A DNA stretch of 64,000 nt from Nitrobacteraceae bacterium AZCC 2146 (GCA_036924855.1 JBAGRP010000001.1:6126001-6190000), one strand, 5' to 3'; positions 1 to 8,759 are shown, counted from the first letter of the stretch. The notes: generated by a model from the sequence alone, not told the origin. Numbers and translations: made by a program.

Positions 1-532
1 TGTCTTCGGGGTGTGAGCCCGAAACCAGCAGCCAGCGCTTCCATTGCTTCCACACCAGATACTGCGCCAGCGCATCGGCCAGCATCGAACGCGTCGGCGC
101 GATGTGGATCACATTGCCGCGGCAGTCCTCCTCACGCAGCCGGTCGTCGATCGCGCCGGCATTCAGCAGCAGCGTGCTGCGGTCGCGAACGGCATCGGCG
201 GCCTTCAGCAGAGCATCCGCGGAAAGATCGGCGATGATGAGGCCGACGTTGCGGCCGGCAAGAGCAAGCGCCGCCGCGCCAGCGTCTTCGCCGTCCTTCA
301 GCCGGACATCGTCAAGCGCAAAGCGCTGGTCTAGAAAACGGCCGGTGGTGTTGTTGTCCTCGATGGCGAGGCGGGCACCGGCAATGCCGTCGTTTTCCGC
401 GGGTTGTTCGACGAGCGAGAGGCTCGGCCGGATGCCGGCGTGGCCGAGATAGCCGATCCTGATCTCGGCTGGATCGGCGAGCGCAGCCGAACTCAGCACG
501 CAACACGCAATTGCCCAAAAAAGCCGGGCCAA
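1..532 (-). CDS. PQQ-alcohol-dehydrogenase-associated ABC substrate-binding protein (3' end missing)
   Basis: Translating the minus strand from a TTG at 530-532 gives 177 residues open at the window edge. The start is a signal peptide (LARLFWAIACCVLSSAALA), followed by a mature region with IRIGYLGHAGIRPSLSLVEQ and ARLAIEDNNTTGRFLDQRF, features of the branched-chain-type periplasmic binding family encoded beside PQQ-dependent alcohol dehydrogenases. In that family it is thought to serve uptake or handling of an alcohol-oxidation intermediate rather than amino acids. TTG is chosen because GGGAGG lies just upstream and a stop closes the frame shortly before, with no ATG between. The gene is divergent from the small exported protein at 668. 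The PQQ dehydrogenase itself would lie left of the window, so that link is inferred from the family. Confidence 0.75.
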   Translation of the reverse strand, partial: MARLFWAIACCVLSSAALADPAEIRIGYLGHAGIRPSLSLVEQPAENDGIAGARLAIEDNNTTGRFLDQRFALDDVRLKDGEDAGAAALALAGRNVGLIIADLSADALLKAADAVRDRSTLLLNAGAIDDRLREEDCRGNVIHIAPTRSMLADALAQYLVWKQWKRWLLVSGSHPED

Positions 533-667
533 AGGACGCCTCCCATCCGAGTCCCCTTCGACAGCAATTGCCGATCAGGAGACTTCCTGCTTGAAACATG
601 GCTGATCCGTCATAAGTTGCAACGAACATTTTGGTGGGGGCGGTTCCGGTACCTTCAGGGAGCGATC

Positions 668-1177
668 ATGCGCACGATCCTATCTGCCATGGTGTTAATG
701 CTGGCACTTTCGTCCGTGGCGCGCGCCGAAGCGCAAAAGGCCGCGGTGTTCGATTTCGAACTGGCTGACACCAGCCTGGAGGGCGAAAGGAACGGGTCCC
801 AGGCGGCCGAACAGGCACGGCTGCTCAGCGTTAGCGATCAGTTGCGCAAGGGCTTGGCGGATTCCGGAAAATTCGATCTTGTCGATATCGGGCCGGTCCG
901 TGTGGAAGCGCATAACAGCAATCTGCAGGCTTGTGGCGGCTGCGACGTGCAATTCGCGCAAAAGCTCGGTGCTGACCTCGCCATCACCGGCGTGGTGCAC
1001 AAGGTCTCAACGCTGATTCTCAACATGACCATTTTCGTCCGCAGCGCGCGGACCGGACATCTGATCACCGCTGCGAACGCGGATTTTCGTGGCAATACCG
1101 ACGAATCCTGGGCGCGCACCACAAGCTTCCTGCTGCGCAACCGGCTGCTCGCACCAAACTATGGCGTGCCGCAATAG
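668..1177 (+). CDS. Small exported protein, DUF2380/DUF3280-like
   Basis: 169 residues with a clear N-terminal signal peptide (MRTILSAMVLMLALSSVARA). The mature part begins AVFDFELADTSLEG and contains a CGGCD motif near residue 98; this arrangement matches small periplasmic proteins annotated as DUF2380/DUF3280, commonly found beside the PQQ-dependent alcohol-oxidation binding protein, which is exactly the divergent neighbour here. The ATG at 668 follows AGGGAG at good spacing; an upstream in-frame extension exists but would run across the neighbour and lacks a ribosome site. The function is not known. The fold may be an outer-membrane-associated solute-binding or assembly factor, but that is a guess. 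It ends four bases before the convergent formylglutathione hydrolase gene. Confidence 0.65.
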   Translation: MRTILSAMVLMLALSSVARAEAQKAAVFDFELADTSLEGERNGSQAAEQARLLSVSDQLRKGLADSGKFDLVDIGPVRVEAHNSNLQACGGCDVQFAQKLGADLAITGVVHKVSTLILNMTIFVRSARTGHLITAANADFRGNTDESWARTTSFLLRNRLLAPNYGVPQ

Positions 1178-1181
1178 GACG

Positions 1182-2027
1182 TCAGGCTTTCAAGCGTGCC
1201 GCGTGCCAGCGCAGATGATCTTCCATGAAGGTCGAGATGAAGTAGTAGCTATGGTCGTAGCCGCTCTGGCGACGCAGCGTCAGCGCAATGCCGGTTTTGG
1301 CGCAGACGGCTTCGAGCAATTCCGGCCGTAGCTGTTCGGTCAGGAACGGATCGGCATCGCCGACATCGACCAGCAATTCGGGGAAACGCGCGCCATCCTC
1401 GATCAGCGCCACGGCGTCGTGCCGGCGCCAGGTCTTGCGGTCGGCGCCCAGGTAGCCGCCGAGTGCCTTGATGCCCCACGGCACCTGCGAGGGGGCGACG
1501 ATCGGTGAAAATGCGCTGGCTGCGCGATAGCGATCGGAATGCCGCAGCGCGATGGTCAATGCGCCGTGGCCACCCATGGAATGTCCGAGGATCGATTGCC
1601 GCGCCATATCGGCTGGAAAATGTTCGGCGACAACGGATGGCAGTTCTTCGGTGATGTAGCTCCACATCCTATAGTTCTTGGCGAACGGCGGTTGCGTCGC
1701 ATCGACATAGAAGCCGGCACCGAGTCCGAAATCATAGGCATTGGCGGGATCGCCGGGCACGCCGGGGCCGCGCGGGCTGGTGTCGGGTGCGACGAAGATT
1801 AGGCCGAGTTCGGCGCAGGCGCGGCGGAACTCGCCTTTCTCGGTGACGTTGGCGTGAGTGCAGGTGAGGCCGGACAGGTACCAGACCACGGGAAAAGTGG
1901 TGGGGCGAACCTGTGGCGGAACAAAGACCGAAAAAGTCATGTCAGTTCCGGTTTCCCGGCTGGCATGTTTGTAGACACCCTGCGTGCCCCCATGCGATCG
2001 GTTGAGCGAAACGGTTTCGATCGTCAT
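1182..2027 (-). CDS. fghA: S-formylglutathione hydrolase
   Basis: A 281-residue esterase D/FrmB-type alpha/beta hydrolase that hydrolyses S-formylglutathione to formate and glutathione, the last step of glutathione-dependent formaldehyde oxidation. The nucleophile elbow GHSMGGHG carries the catalytic serine; VDVGDADPFL and GYDHSYYFI supply the aspartate and histidine of the triad. The substrate-pocket sequence SGLTCTHANVTEKG is typical of the family. The start at MTIETVSLNRS is preferred over a 17-residue upstream extension because the family begins there. It is the last gene of a minus-strand operon after the class III alcohol dehydrogenase and Gfa, so the three pathway steps are encoded in order. 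Confidence 0.95.
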   Translation of the reverse strand: MTIETVSLNRSHGGTQGVYKHASRETGTDMTFSVFVPPQVRPTTFPVVWYLSGLTCTHANVTEKGEFRRACAELGLIFVAPDTSPRGPGVPGDPANAYDFGLGAGFYVDATQPPFAKNYRMWSYITEELPSVVAEHFPADMARQSILGHSMGGHGALTIALRHSDRYRAASAFSPIVAPSQVPWGIKALGGYLGADRKTWRRHDAVALIEDGARFPELLVDVGDADPFLTEQLRPELLEAVCAKTGIALTLRRQSGYDHSYYFISTFMEDHLRWHAARLKA

Positions 2028-2126
2028 GGCTTTGGTGGCTCCGGCGGCAGGTTTGCGCAGATCACAACGCATTCGCACTGGCGGCGGTTATGCCACCGCC
2101 AGCACTGCCCGATCAAGGCTGTCGTG

Positions 2127-2696
2127 TCAGGCCGCTTTCGCGCGTGACTTCGCCATATGCGCGGCGATGGCGTCCATCAATCCCGGCGACAGGCAATCAT
2201 AGGGTTCGAGCCCGAGTTCCCTGAGCCGGGCGCGGATGCCGTCCATCTCCGCCGGATCGACGCCGGCCTCGATCACCGACGACACGAACGCCGCAAAGCC
2301 CGGCGCCGCCGAGCCGCCTTCCTCGAACAGTTCGGGATGGATGAAGTCGAGGCCGTAGAACGGATGCGCCGTGTTCTCGATGCGGCCGTACATGTGGGTG
2401 CCGCATACCTTGCAGGCATGGCGCTGGATCGTCGCGGACGCGTTGACGATCTGCAGCTTGTCGCCGTTCTCCAGCACCGCGACATTGTCGCGCGGCACCA
2501 CGGCAATCACCGCAAAGGTCGCGCCGTCGGGCTTCCAGCACTGCGTGCAGCCGCAGACGTGGTTGTGGGCGACGTCGCCGCGAACGCTGACCTTCACCGG
2601 CCTGTCCTTGCATTTGCAGACCAGCGTGCCGCCGGCAAAGGCGCCGGAACCCTTCTTCACGCCATTATCAACCGCGGGGTGGATATGGACTGTCAT
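2127..2696 (-). CDS. gfa: S-(hydroxymethyl)glutathione synthase
   Basis: 189 residues, the usual length for Gfa, a zinc protein that promotes or channels addition of formaldehyde to glutathione. Zinc-binding cysteines are visible as CKC (about 28-30), CGCTQC (about 49-54) and CKVC (about 96-99), the pattern of the Gfa/Mss4-like fold. The segment [26 protein letters not shown] is diagnostic in this family when read in pieces. It lies 33 bp downstream of the ADH gene and 99 bp upstream of fghA on the same strand, consistent with one transcript. Whether Gfa is a true enzyme or a glutathione carrier is debated for the family. Confidence 0.93.
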   Translation of the reverse strand: MTVHIHPAVDNGVKKGSGAFAGGTLVCKCKDRPVKVSVRGDVAHNHVCGCTQCWKPDGATFAVIAVVPRDNVAVLENGDKLQIVNASATIQRHACKVCGTHMYGRIENTAHPFYGLDFIHPELFEEGGSAAPGFAAFVSSVIEAGVDPAEMDGIRARLRELGLEPYDCLSPGLMDAIAAHMAKSRAKAA

Positions 2697-2729
2697 GGCT
2701 CAATCCTCCTGTTTGATTTTCTGGTTGGT

Positions 2730-3839
2730 TCAGAACACGACGACCGAGCGGATCGACTTGCCCTCGTGCATCAGATCGAAGCCCTTGTTGATCTCCTCGA
2801 GCTTGAGGACATGGGTAATCATCGGGTCGATCTCGATCTTGCCGTTCATGTACCAGTCGACGATCTTCGGCACGTCGGTGCGGCCGCGGGCGCCGCCGAA
2901 CGCGGTGCCCTTCCAGACCCGGCCGGTGACCAGTTGGAACGGCCGGGTGGAAATCTCCTTGCCGGATTCCGCGACCCCGATCACCACCGAGACGCCCCAG
3001 CCGCGATGACAGGCCTCCAGCGCCTGCCGCATCACGTGGGTGTTGCCGGTGCAATCGAAGGTGTAGTCGGCGCCGCCGTCGGTCAGTGCCACCAGGTGCT
3101 GCACGATGTCGCCGTCGACCTTGGACGGGTTGACGAAATGGGTCATGCCGAAGCGGCGGCCCCATTCCTCCTTGGCGTCGTTGAGATCGACGCCGATGAT
3201 CTTGTCGGCGCCAACCATGCGGGCGCCCTGGATCACGTTGAGGCCGATGCCGCCGAGCCCGAACACCACGACATTGGCGCCCGGCGTCACCTTGGCGGTG
3301 TTGACCACCGCGCCGACCCCGGTGGTGACGCCGCAGCCGATGTAGCAGCTGGTGTTGAACGGCGCGTCGTCGCGGATCCTGGCGACGGCGATCTCGGGCA
3401 GCACCGTGAAATTCGAGAAGGTCGAGCAGCCCATGTAGTGATAGATCGGCTGGCCCTTGTGGCTGAAGCGCGAGGTGCCGTCGGGCATCACGCCCTTGCC
3501 CTGGGTGGCGCGGATCGCGGTGCAGAGATTGGTCTTCTGGCTCAGGCAGCTTTTGCACTGCCGGCATTCCGGCGTGTAGAGCGGGATGACGTGATCACCG
3601 GGTTTCACCGAGCTGACGCCGGGCCCGACCTCGCGAACGATGCCGGCGCCTTCATGGCCGAGGATCGAGGGAAAAATGCCCTCGCTGTCAAACCCGTCGA
3701 GCGTATAGGCATCGGTGTGGCAGATGCCGGTGGCCTTGATCTCGACCAGCACCTCGCCATGCTTCGGACCCTCGAGATCGACCTCGACGATCTCGAGCGG
3801 CTGCTTGGCTTGAAAGGCGACGGCGGCGCGCGTTTTCAT
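2730..3839 (-). CDS. adhC: S-(hydroxymethyl)glutathione dehydrogenase / class III alcohol dehydrogenase
   Basis: A 369-residue zinc- and NAD-dependent class III alcohol dehydrogenase that oxidises S-hydroxymethylglutathione to S-formylglutathione. Catalytic zinc ligands lie in [18 protein letters not shown] and [13 protein letters not shown]; the structural zinc site is [15 protein letters not shown]; the coenzyme site is FGLGGIGLN. The start [11 protein letters not shown] is preceded by AGGAGAC at correct spacing; the longer open frame upstream is non-coding in character. It is the first gene of the formaldehyde operon. Formaldehyde could come from PQQ-dependent methanol oxidation (left edge) or from C1 units released during degradation of compounds such as glyphosate-derived sarcosine, but neither source is shown by the sequence. 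Confidence 0.96.
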   Translation of the reverse strand: MKTRAAVAFQAKQPLEIVEVDLEGPKHGEVLVEIKATGICHTDAYTLDGFDSEGIFPSILGHEGAGIVREVGPGVSSVKPGDHVIPLYTPECRQCKSCLSQKTNLCTAIRATQGKGVMPDGTSRFSHKGQPIYHYMGCSTFSNFTVLPEIAVARIRDDAPFNTSCYIGCGVTTGVGAVVNTAKVTPGANVVVFGLGGIGLNVIQGARMVGADKIIGVDLNDAKEEWGRRFGMTHFVNPSKVDGDIVQHLVALTDGGADYTFDCTGNTHVMRQALEACHRGWGVSVVIGVAESGKEISTRPFQLVTGRVWKGTAFGGARGRTDVPKIVDWYMNGKIEIDPMITHVLKLEEINKGFDLMHEGKSIRSVVVF

Positions 3840-4068
3840 AGTTCGTCTCCTGCCAAGTTTTCCTGCCAAGTCGCGCGCGAGATTCGAGCCTGCGGAGTTT
3901 GCCCGGTTTTTCTCGCTGCAGTTTTTAGGAGGAGCGCTGCGCATAGGCGCAAAAGCGCGACGAAATTCCTCCGATTGTTGTTCGAAATCATTGCACGCTT
4001 GGGCGCAACGTCAAGGACGGCAAATTGAAACGTCGAATTATTTTACGGAGCTGAGTGTGCGATGCGGA

Positions 4069-4108
4069 AGTCGTTTCGCAGTGCATTATTGCACGTGCGA
4101 TAGCACGT
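4069..4108 (-). terminator. Tandem stem-loops downstream of the minus-strand phn operon
   Basis: Just past the stop of the DUF1045 gene two overlapping inverted repeats occur: ACGTGC-GATA-GCACGT at 4093-4108 and GTGCA-TTAT-TGCAC at 4081-4094. They are well placed to end transcription of the operon, although no clean T-run follows, so factor-independent termination is uncertain. The remaining sequence to 3840 is the presumed promoter region of adhC and contains a short direct repeat (CTGCCAAGT twice, about 3848-3872). Confidence 0.35.
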
Positions 4109-4119
4109 TGCGCCGGGGA

Positions 4120-4815
4120 TCAGGACAACGCGATCTGCCGGATGATTTGGAACCGCGACGTCGGACCGTCCTGACGGAACAGCGCGATGCGGTCGATGTG
4201 CAGCGATGTCAGACCGAGTGTCGCGAAGCGCGCCTGCAGCATCGTCAGCACGGCCGCGCTGCGCGGAAGCGGCAACCGCCCGGTTAGCGTCATGTGGAAG
4301 CGGAAGTCCTTCAACACGTAGGGATAGCCGAAGCGGTCGAGCTGTTCGATCTGCCGTGCGGTCAAGGCCGCCGGATTGCGTCGCGCCCGGTCCCCGGATG
4401 TCATGGGGGCGCGGAAGCCATCAAAGGCTTCGACGCAATTTTGCGCCAGGGTGCTGAGGTCAGCGGACGGCGCAGCCGGTACTACGGCGATAAAACCGCT
4501 GATCACACGCACGACGGGCGCGATGGCGGGGATGGCGCGGGCCGCTGCGGCGAAGGCATCGCAGGCCGCGACAAGGTCGGCTTCGGCTTTGCCCGTCGCC
4601 AGCGAAAACGGTGCTTTTAGCGTGGCGTGAAAGCCATATTTGCGCGGGTCGTTCGTCAGGTCAGCCCAATCCGGTATCCCGGCGATGACGTCAGCGGGAA
4701 ACGGCAGACCTTCGCCGCTGAAGGCATCATAGCCGAGCAACCCGGCGCCGAAGCGCGCAAGCGCGCTGTCGGCATCCGGCACATAATAGATCGCGTAACG
4801 GGGATATGTGGACAT
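4120..4815 (-). CDS. DUF1045 phosphonate-operon protein, 2H phosphoesterase superfamily
   Basis: 231 residues of the family found in alphaproteobacterial phn operons (DUF1045, 'putative phosphonate metabolism protein'). Two HxT motifs, H63-A-T65 in KYGFHATLKAPF and H174-M-T176 in FRFHMTLTGRLP, are the signature of 2H phosphoesterases, which act on cyclic phosphodiesters. In the C-P lyase pathway the intermediate after PhnJ is 5-phosphoribosyl 1,2-cyclic phosphate, opened by the metallo-hydrolase PhnP in E. coli. No PhnP is present in this window, so this protein is a strong candidate for that step (inference). It is the last gene of a minus-strand operon, 20 bp after the PhnM paralogue. Confidence 0.88.
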   Translation of the reverse strand: MSTYPRYAIYYVPDADSALARFGAGLLGYDAFSGEGLPFPADVIAGIPDWADLTNDPRKYGFHATLKAPFSLATGKAEADLVAACDAFAAAARAIPAIAPVVRVISGFIAVVPAAPSADLSTLAQNCVEAFDGFRAPMTSGDRARRNPAALTARQIEQLDRFGYPYVLKDFRFHMTLTGRLPLPRSAAVLTMLQARFATLGLTSLHIDRIALFRQDGPTSRFQIIRQIALS

Positions 4816-4835
4816 GGATGGACGATAAGACCGCG

Positions 4836-6023
4836 TTACGCTGCCGCAACCGCACGGCGCGGCGCGACGCTGGGGTGAAGCAGGCGCCCGGCGTCGGCGA
4901 GATGGACCAGCCTGCCATTGGCGATCACGGCCACAATGCGCGGCCGCATCGCTACGCTGTCATCGACCAGCAAGACGTCGGCGCGACGGCCTTCAGCGAG
5001 TACGCCGCGATCGTTGAGGCCGGCGGCGGTGGCCGGCGCCGACGAGATCAGTGCCCAGGCATCCGGCAACGACAGAATGCCGTCGGCGACGAGGCGGAAT
5101 GCGGCGAGCAGCTGCGCGGGATAATAATAGTCGGAGGCAAGGATCGAGCACAGGCCCTTGGCGATCATGTCGGACGCTTTGGTCCAGCCGGTGTGGCTGC
5201 CGCCGCGCACCACGTTCGGCGCGCCGAATACGATGAAGTCGCCAGCCGCGGCGGCGGCCTTCGCGGTTTCCTCGTTGATCGGAAATTCCGCGATGGAAAC
5301 ACCGAGCGCACGAAAATTGCTGCGCATCGCCGGGCTCTCGTCGTCATGCGACAGCGTCGGCACTTTTGCGGCGCGAGCGGCCTGCGCCAGCCGCGCGATC
5401 GACGCCGGCACCTCGTCGGCGCGGGACACCACTCTTTCAACCAGCTGATCGAAGGCCGCGCCGGAGAGACCGGTGCGCTCGACCATGCGGGCGCGCTTGT
5501 GCGGCTTTTCCATGCTCACCAGGTCCATGTGGTCGTTGAACGCTAGCAGGTCGACCCGGCCATCCGCGAGCCATTGCGTGATTTCGTCTTCGGCGTCGAG
5601 GTTGTAGGTCTCCTGCCGCAGATGGAAGCGGGTGTCGGCGGCGAGCTGCGGTCGCAACGTCTCAATGGCTTCCAGCAGTTGCCGCGCGTTATCGGTGCCG
5701 CGCAGGCCCGGCTCCCACGACCAGGTGGTGCCGTGAAATACCGTGGTGATGCCATTGGCGATGGCTTGCCTGTCGCTGTCGGCGAGCGCGACATCGACCG
5801 GGAAATCGACGCCGGGGCGCGGCATCAGCTGCCGCTCGAAGGCATCGCCATGCAGATCGACGATTCCCGGCAGCACCAAGAGGTCGCTGGCGTCGAGACC
5901 GAGCGCACCCCGCGCGCTTTCGGATCCAAGGGACGTGATCTCACCGCCTGCAATCTGCAACGAGGTTTCGATGAAGTCGCGGCCGAGCAACGTGCGACCG
6001 CCATCGATGAAAATATCCGTCAT
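4836..6023 (-). CDS. phnM: PhnM-type amidohydrolase (paralogue of PhnM at 16115)
   Basis: 395 residues of the amidohydrolase superfamily, PhnM branch; the canonical enzyme removes pyrophosphate from alpha-D-ribose 1-methylphosphonate 5-triphosphate. Visible motifs are VLPGIVDLHGDAFERQ (about 52-67), LAFNDHMDL, TLSHDDESP, FGAPNVVRGGSH and ILASDYYYPAQL. The metal-site HGDAFER differs from the HTDHLEAH of the second copy, so the two have clearly diverged. The start MTDIFIDGG was chosen because it overlaps the upstream stop by ATGA and the longer frame is not family-like. It sits with the acyltransferase and DUF1045 gene, which suggests a specialised role, perhaps with acylated or longer phosphonate substrates. 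Confidence 0.85.
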   Translation of the reverse strand: MTDIFIDGGRTLLGRDFIETSLQIAGGEITSLGSESARGALGLDASDLLVLPGIVDLHGDAFERQLMPRPGVDFPVDVALADSDRQAIANGITTVFHGTTWSWEPGLRGTDNARQLLEAIETLRPQLAADTRFHLRQETYNLDAEDEITQWLADGRVDLLAFNDHMDLVSMEKPHKRARMVERTGLSGAAFDQLVERVVSRADEVPASIARLAQAARAAKVPTLSHDDESPAMRSNFRALGVSIAEFPINEETAKAAAAAGDFIVFGAPNVVRGGSHTGWTKASDMIAKGLCSILASDYYYPAQLLAAFRLVADGILSLPDAWALISSAPATAAGLNDRGVLAEGRRADVLLVDDSVAMRPRIVAVIANGRLVHLADAGRLLHPSVAPRRAVAAA

Positions 6024-6682
6024 GTCACTTCCATCTGCTTCTGAGCGCCTGAAACGCCACCACCCGACTGGTACTTGTGCAAAAACTCTTCCACTGCAAG
6101 TTTCTGGAAATCCGGCAACGCTGTACGCAACTTCTCGTGATCCCAGTCCCACCATGCCAGTTCAGTCAGGGCGTCGGCAACCTCTTCCGGAAATCGCCGG
6201 CGGATGATACGCGCCGGATTGCCGGCGACGATGGCGTAGGCCGGCACATCCTTGGTGACGATGGCGCCCGCGGCGACCACGGCGCCGGTGCCGATGTTGC
6301 GGCCCGGCAGCACGATGGCGCCATGACCGATCCAGACGTCATGGCCGATGCTGATGTGATGCCCGCGCCGCCAGTCGAAGAATTCGGCGTCGTCGCTCTC
6401 GCCGGGGAAATAGGCGCTGGCGCGGTAGGTGAAATGCGCCTGCGTGGCGCGATGCATCGGATGGTTGCCGGGATTGATCCGCGTCATCGCGGCGATCGAG
6501 CAGAATTTCCCGATCGTCGTATAGGTGATCTGGGCGTCGTTCACGACATATGAATAGTCGCCCATCGTGACCTCTTGCAGGATCGTGCGCGCGCCGACCT
6601 CGCAATAGGCGCCGAGGTCGGCGTCCTTGAGCTTCGCGCTCGGATCGACGGAGGGTTCGAGGGACAGCATTTTTCCGGCCAT
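6020..6682 (-). CDS. Phosphonate-operon hexapeptide-repeat acyltransferase
   Basis: 220 residues with a left-handed beta-helix of hexapeptide repeats: AKLKDADLGAYCEVG, ISIGHDVWIGHGAIVLPG and IGTGAVVAAGAIVTKDVPAY, then the VAGNPARIIRRRF motif of xenobiotic/chloramphenicol-type acetyltransferases. It belongs to the transferase family repeatedly encoded in phn operons and probably acetylates an aminoalkylphosphonate or a pathway intermediate with acetyl-CoA; the exact substrate is not established. This may be a functional counterpart of PhnO, which is absent here. The ATG at 6682 is favoured because a longer frame would run into the Pho-box-like repeats. It leads the operon and overlaps phnM by ATGA. 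Confidence 0.85.
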   Translation of the reverse strand: MAGKMLSLEPSVDPSAKLKDADLGAYCEVGARTILQEVTMGDYSYVVNDAQITYTTIGKFCSIAAMTRINPGNHPMHRATQAHFTYRASAYFPGESDDAEFFDWRRGHHISIGHDVWIGHGAIVLPGRNIGTGAVVAAGAIVTKDVPAYAIVAGNPARIIRRRFPEEVADALTELAWWDWDHEKLRTALPDFQKLAVEEFLHKYQSGGGVSGAQKQMEVT

Positions 6683-6745
6683 GAGACACTCACAAGATGA
6701 TGGCTGCGTCGGGTGCAGCACGCGGGCTCCTCTTCGATTCCTTTC

Positions 6746-6774
6746 ATGACGGCGTCGTGACATCTGCATGACCT
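6746..6774 (-). promoter_or_regulatory. Pho-box-like triple repeat for the minus-strand phn operon
   Basis: Read on the minus strand this is AGGTCAT-GCAG-ATGTCAC-GACG-CCGTCAT: three heptamers resembling the PhoB half-site CTGTCAT, each starting 11 bp after the previous one, the spacing used by PhoB. Individual half-sites are imperfect (about five of seven matches each). It lies 64 bp upstream of the acyltransferase start, in the divergent spacer with phnC. Confidence 0.6.
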
Positions 6775-6821
6775 TGCGCGGTTTTGCTGGGAAGCGGGGA
6801 CAACGCGCAGGCGCAGAACAA

Positions 6822-6839
6822 CTGTCACATCACTGTCAA
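6822..6839 (+). promoter_or_regulatory. Pho box upstream of phnC
   Basis: CTGTCAC-ATCA-CTGTCAA: two heptamers, each matching six of seven bases of the PhoB half-site CTGTCAT, in direct orientation with 11-bp periodicity. It ends 46 bp before the phnC ATG. This predicts activation of phosphonate import by PhoB under phosphate starvation. Confidence 0.8.
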
Positions 6840-6885
6840 GCTCCGGCGTTACCGGTGACATCGCATATGGTCATTGGAGTTTTTC

Positions 6886-7701
6886 ATGCTGGTGGTTGAA
6901 GGTCTGACGTGTCGGTTCGGCGCCAAGACGGCCGTCGATAAAGCGTCCTTCGCGATTGCGCCGGGCGCCTTCGTCGGCGTCATCGGGCGCTCCGGCGCCG
7001 GCAAGTCGACCATGCTGCGCATGATCAACCGGCTCGCCGAACCGACCTCGGGTCGCATCCTGTTCGATGGCGTCGACGTCACCGCGCTGCGCGGCCGCGA
7101 GCTTCGGCAGTGGCGTGCACGCTCGGCGATGATCTTCCAGCAGTTCAATCTGGTTGGCCGGCTCGACGTGCTGACCAATGTGTTGATGGGTCGCCTCGCC
7201 GAGATGCCGCAATGGCGTTCGCTGACGCAGATGTGGCCCGAGGAAGACCGGGCGCTGGCGATGTCGGCGCTGGAGCAATTCGACATGGCCTCGATGGCGG
7301 CGCAGCGCGCCGACCAGCTCTCCGGCGGCCAGCAGCAGCGCGTCGCCATTGCGCGGGCGCTGGTGCAGCAGCCCGATATCATTCTGGCCGACGAGCCGAT
7401 CGCCTCGCTGGATCCGCGCAATACCCGCATTGTGATGGACGCGCTGCTGCGCATCAACAGGCATTTCGGCATCACCGTGCTCTGCAACCTGCATTCGCTC
7501 GATCTGGCGCGCACCTATTGCGACCGGCTGGTCGGCATGTCCGCCGGCCGGGTTGTGTTCGACGGCGCACCCGCCGCGCTCACCGAGCACATCGCCCGCG
7601 AATTGTACGATCTCGAGGCTGACGAGGTGATGGGAACGATGCCCGGTCACGTGCCGGCTGGCGTTCGCATCCCGGAGTTTGGCACAGCCGCCGTGGCCTG
7701 A
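6886..7701 (+). CDS. phnC: Phosphonate ABC transporter ATP-binding protein
   Basis: 271 residues. Energises phosphonate import through PhnE permeases. Walker [10 protein letters not shown] (about 35-43), signature [13 protein letters not shown] (about 146-158) and Walker [13 protein letters not shown] (about 166-177) are intact. Features typical of PhnC are the [20 protein letters not shown] segment and the long linker before the signature. The ATG at 6886 follows GGAG by seven bases, preferable to a TTG twelve bases earlier. It is the first gene of phnCDE1E2 and follows the Pho box. Confidence 0.95.
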   Translation: MLVVEGLTCRFGAKTAVDKASFAIAPGAFVGVIGRSGAGKSTMLRMINRLAEPTSGRILFDGVDVTALRGRELRQWRARSAMIFQQFNLVGRLDVLTNVLMGRLAEMPQWRSLTQMWPEEDRALAMSALEQFDMASMAAQRADQLSGGQQQRVAIARALVQQPDIILADEPIASLDPRNTRIVMDALLRINRHFGITVLCNLHSLDLARTYCDRLVGMSAGRVVFDGAPAALTEHIARELYDLEADEVMGTMPGHVPAGVRIPEFGTAAVA

Positions 7702-7772
7702 CGTCGCGTCAACGACACATGCGTCTTGTATTTCGCAAGCGTCATTCAACACAAACTAACATCGAGGATGTC

Positions 7773-8711
7773 ATGATCAATCGCCGCACCATTCTGCTCA
7801 GCGCCGCGGCGCTGGCTTTCACCGTCTCCGCCGCTTCGGCGCAGGACTACAAGACCAAATATCCGGAACTAACCTTCGCGGTGGTACCGGCCGAGAACGC
7901 TTCGGGCGTCACCGAGCGCTGGGCGCCTTTCGTCGCCTATCTGTCCAAGGAATTGGGCGTGAAGGTCAACCTGCGCATCGCCAACGACTACGCCGCGGTG
8001 ATCGAAGGCCAGCGTTCCGGCAACATCCAGATCGCCAGCTATGGCTCGGCCTCGTTCGCGCGCGCCCGCCTCACCGGCGTTGCGACCGACGCCTTCGCCA
8101 ACGACATCAACATCGATGGCTCGACCGGCTATTATTCGGTGTTCTTCGTCAAGGCGAACAGCGCCTACAAGTCGATCGATAACCTGAAGGGCAAGAACCT
8201 CGGCCTGGTCGATCCGAATTCGACTTCGGGCAACAACGTGCCGCGCTTCGAACTCGACAAGATGGGCATCTCCGACGCCGATACGTACTTCAGCAAGGTT
8301 GTCTTCGCCGGCAGCCATGAGAATGCGCTGCTGGCGCTGTCGCAGGGCACCGTCGATGTCGCCGCCAACCAGTGGACCAACGACAACGACTCGACGCTGG
8401 CCCAGATGCTGACGAAGGGCATGCTGAAGGGTGCCGATGGCGCGGCCTTGAAGAAGGAAGACTTCCGCATCATCCACAAGTCGGCACCGATCATCAACGG
8501 CCCTTATGCCTACAGCTCGGACCTGCCGCAGGACCTGAAGGCCGCCATCGTCAAGGCCTTCACCGACGCGCCAACCAAGGACAAGGCCGCGTTCGACAAG
8601 CTCTCGGACGGCCAGAAGAAGGGTTTCCACGCCGCGACCACCAAGGACTGGGATGCGACCATCGACCTGATCAAGTTCGTCGACGCGCTCCGCAAGAAGA
8701 AGGCGTCCTGA
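7773..8711 (+). CDS. phnD: Phosphonate ABC transporter substrate-binding protein
   Basis: 312 residues with an N-terminal signal peptide ending SAASAQD. The mature sequence has the PhnD/PtxB/phosphite-binding family features: LTFAVVPAENASGVTERWAP, VNLRIANDYAAVIEGQRSG and VDPNSTSGNNVPRFEL (the phosphonate-binding STSG turn). It captures alkylphosphonates in the periplasm for PhnCE. The start was chosen at MINRRTILLSAA, preceded by GAGG; a frame opening earlier is out of context. It is separated from the first permease gene by an intrinsic-terminator-like hairpin, which probably raises PhnD relative to the permeases. Confidence 0.95.
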   Translation: MINRRTILLSAAALAFTVSAASAQDYKTKYPELTFAVVPAENASGVTERWAPFVAYLSKELGVKVNLRIANDYAAVIEGQRSGNIQIASYGSASFARARLTGVATDAFANDINIDGSTGYYSVFFVKANSAYKSIDNLKGKNLGLVDPNSTSGNNVPRFELDKMGISDADTYFSKVVFAGSHENALLALSQGTVDVAANQWTNDNDSTLAQMLTKGMLKGADGAALKKEDFRIIHKSAPIINGPYAYSSDLPQDLKAAIVKAFTDAPTKDKAAFDKLSDGQKKGFHAATTKDWDATIDLIKFVDALRKKKAS

Positions 8712-8729
8712 TCGCTGCACTACTCCAAG

Positions 8730-8759
8730 GAGCCGGGTCTACGTGGCCCGGCTCTTTTT
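8730..8759 (+). terminator. Intrinsic terminator/attenuator between phnD and phnE
   Basis: GAGCCGGG at 8730-8737 pairs with CCCGGCTC at 8747-8754 across a nine-base loop and is followed directly by five T residues. It has the form of a rho-independent terminator but lies inside the phnCDE operon, 19 bases after the phnD stop and 30 before the phnE1 start, so partial termination is the likely role. Confidence 0.75.

Noticed and set aside
2157..4028. 623-codon plus-strand frame opposite gfa and adhC
   Set aside because: High-GC antisense frame; sequence composition is not protein-like and the opposite strand carries intact conserved enzymes.
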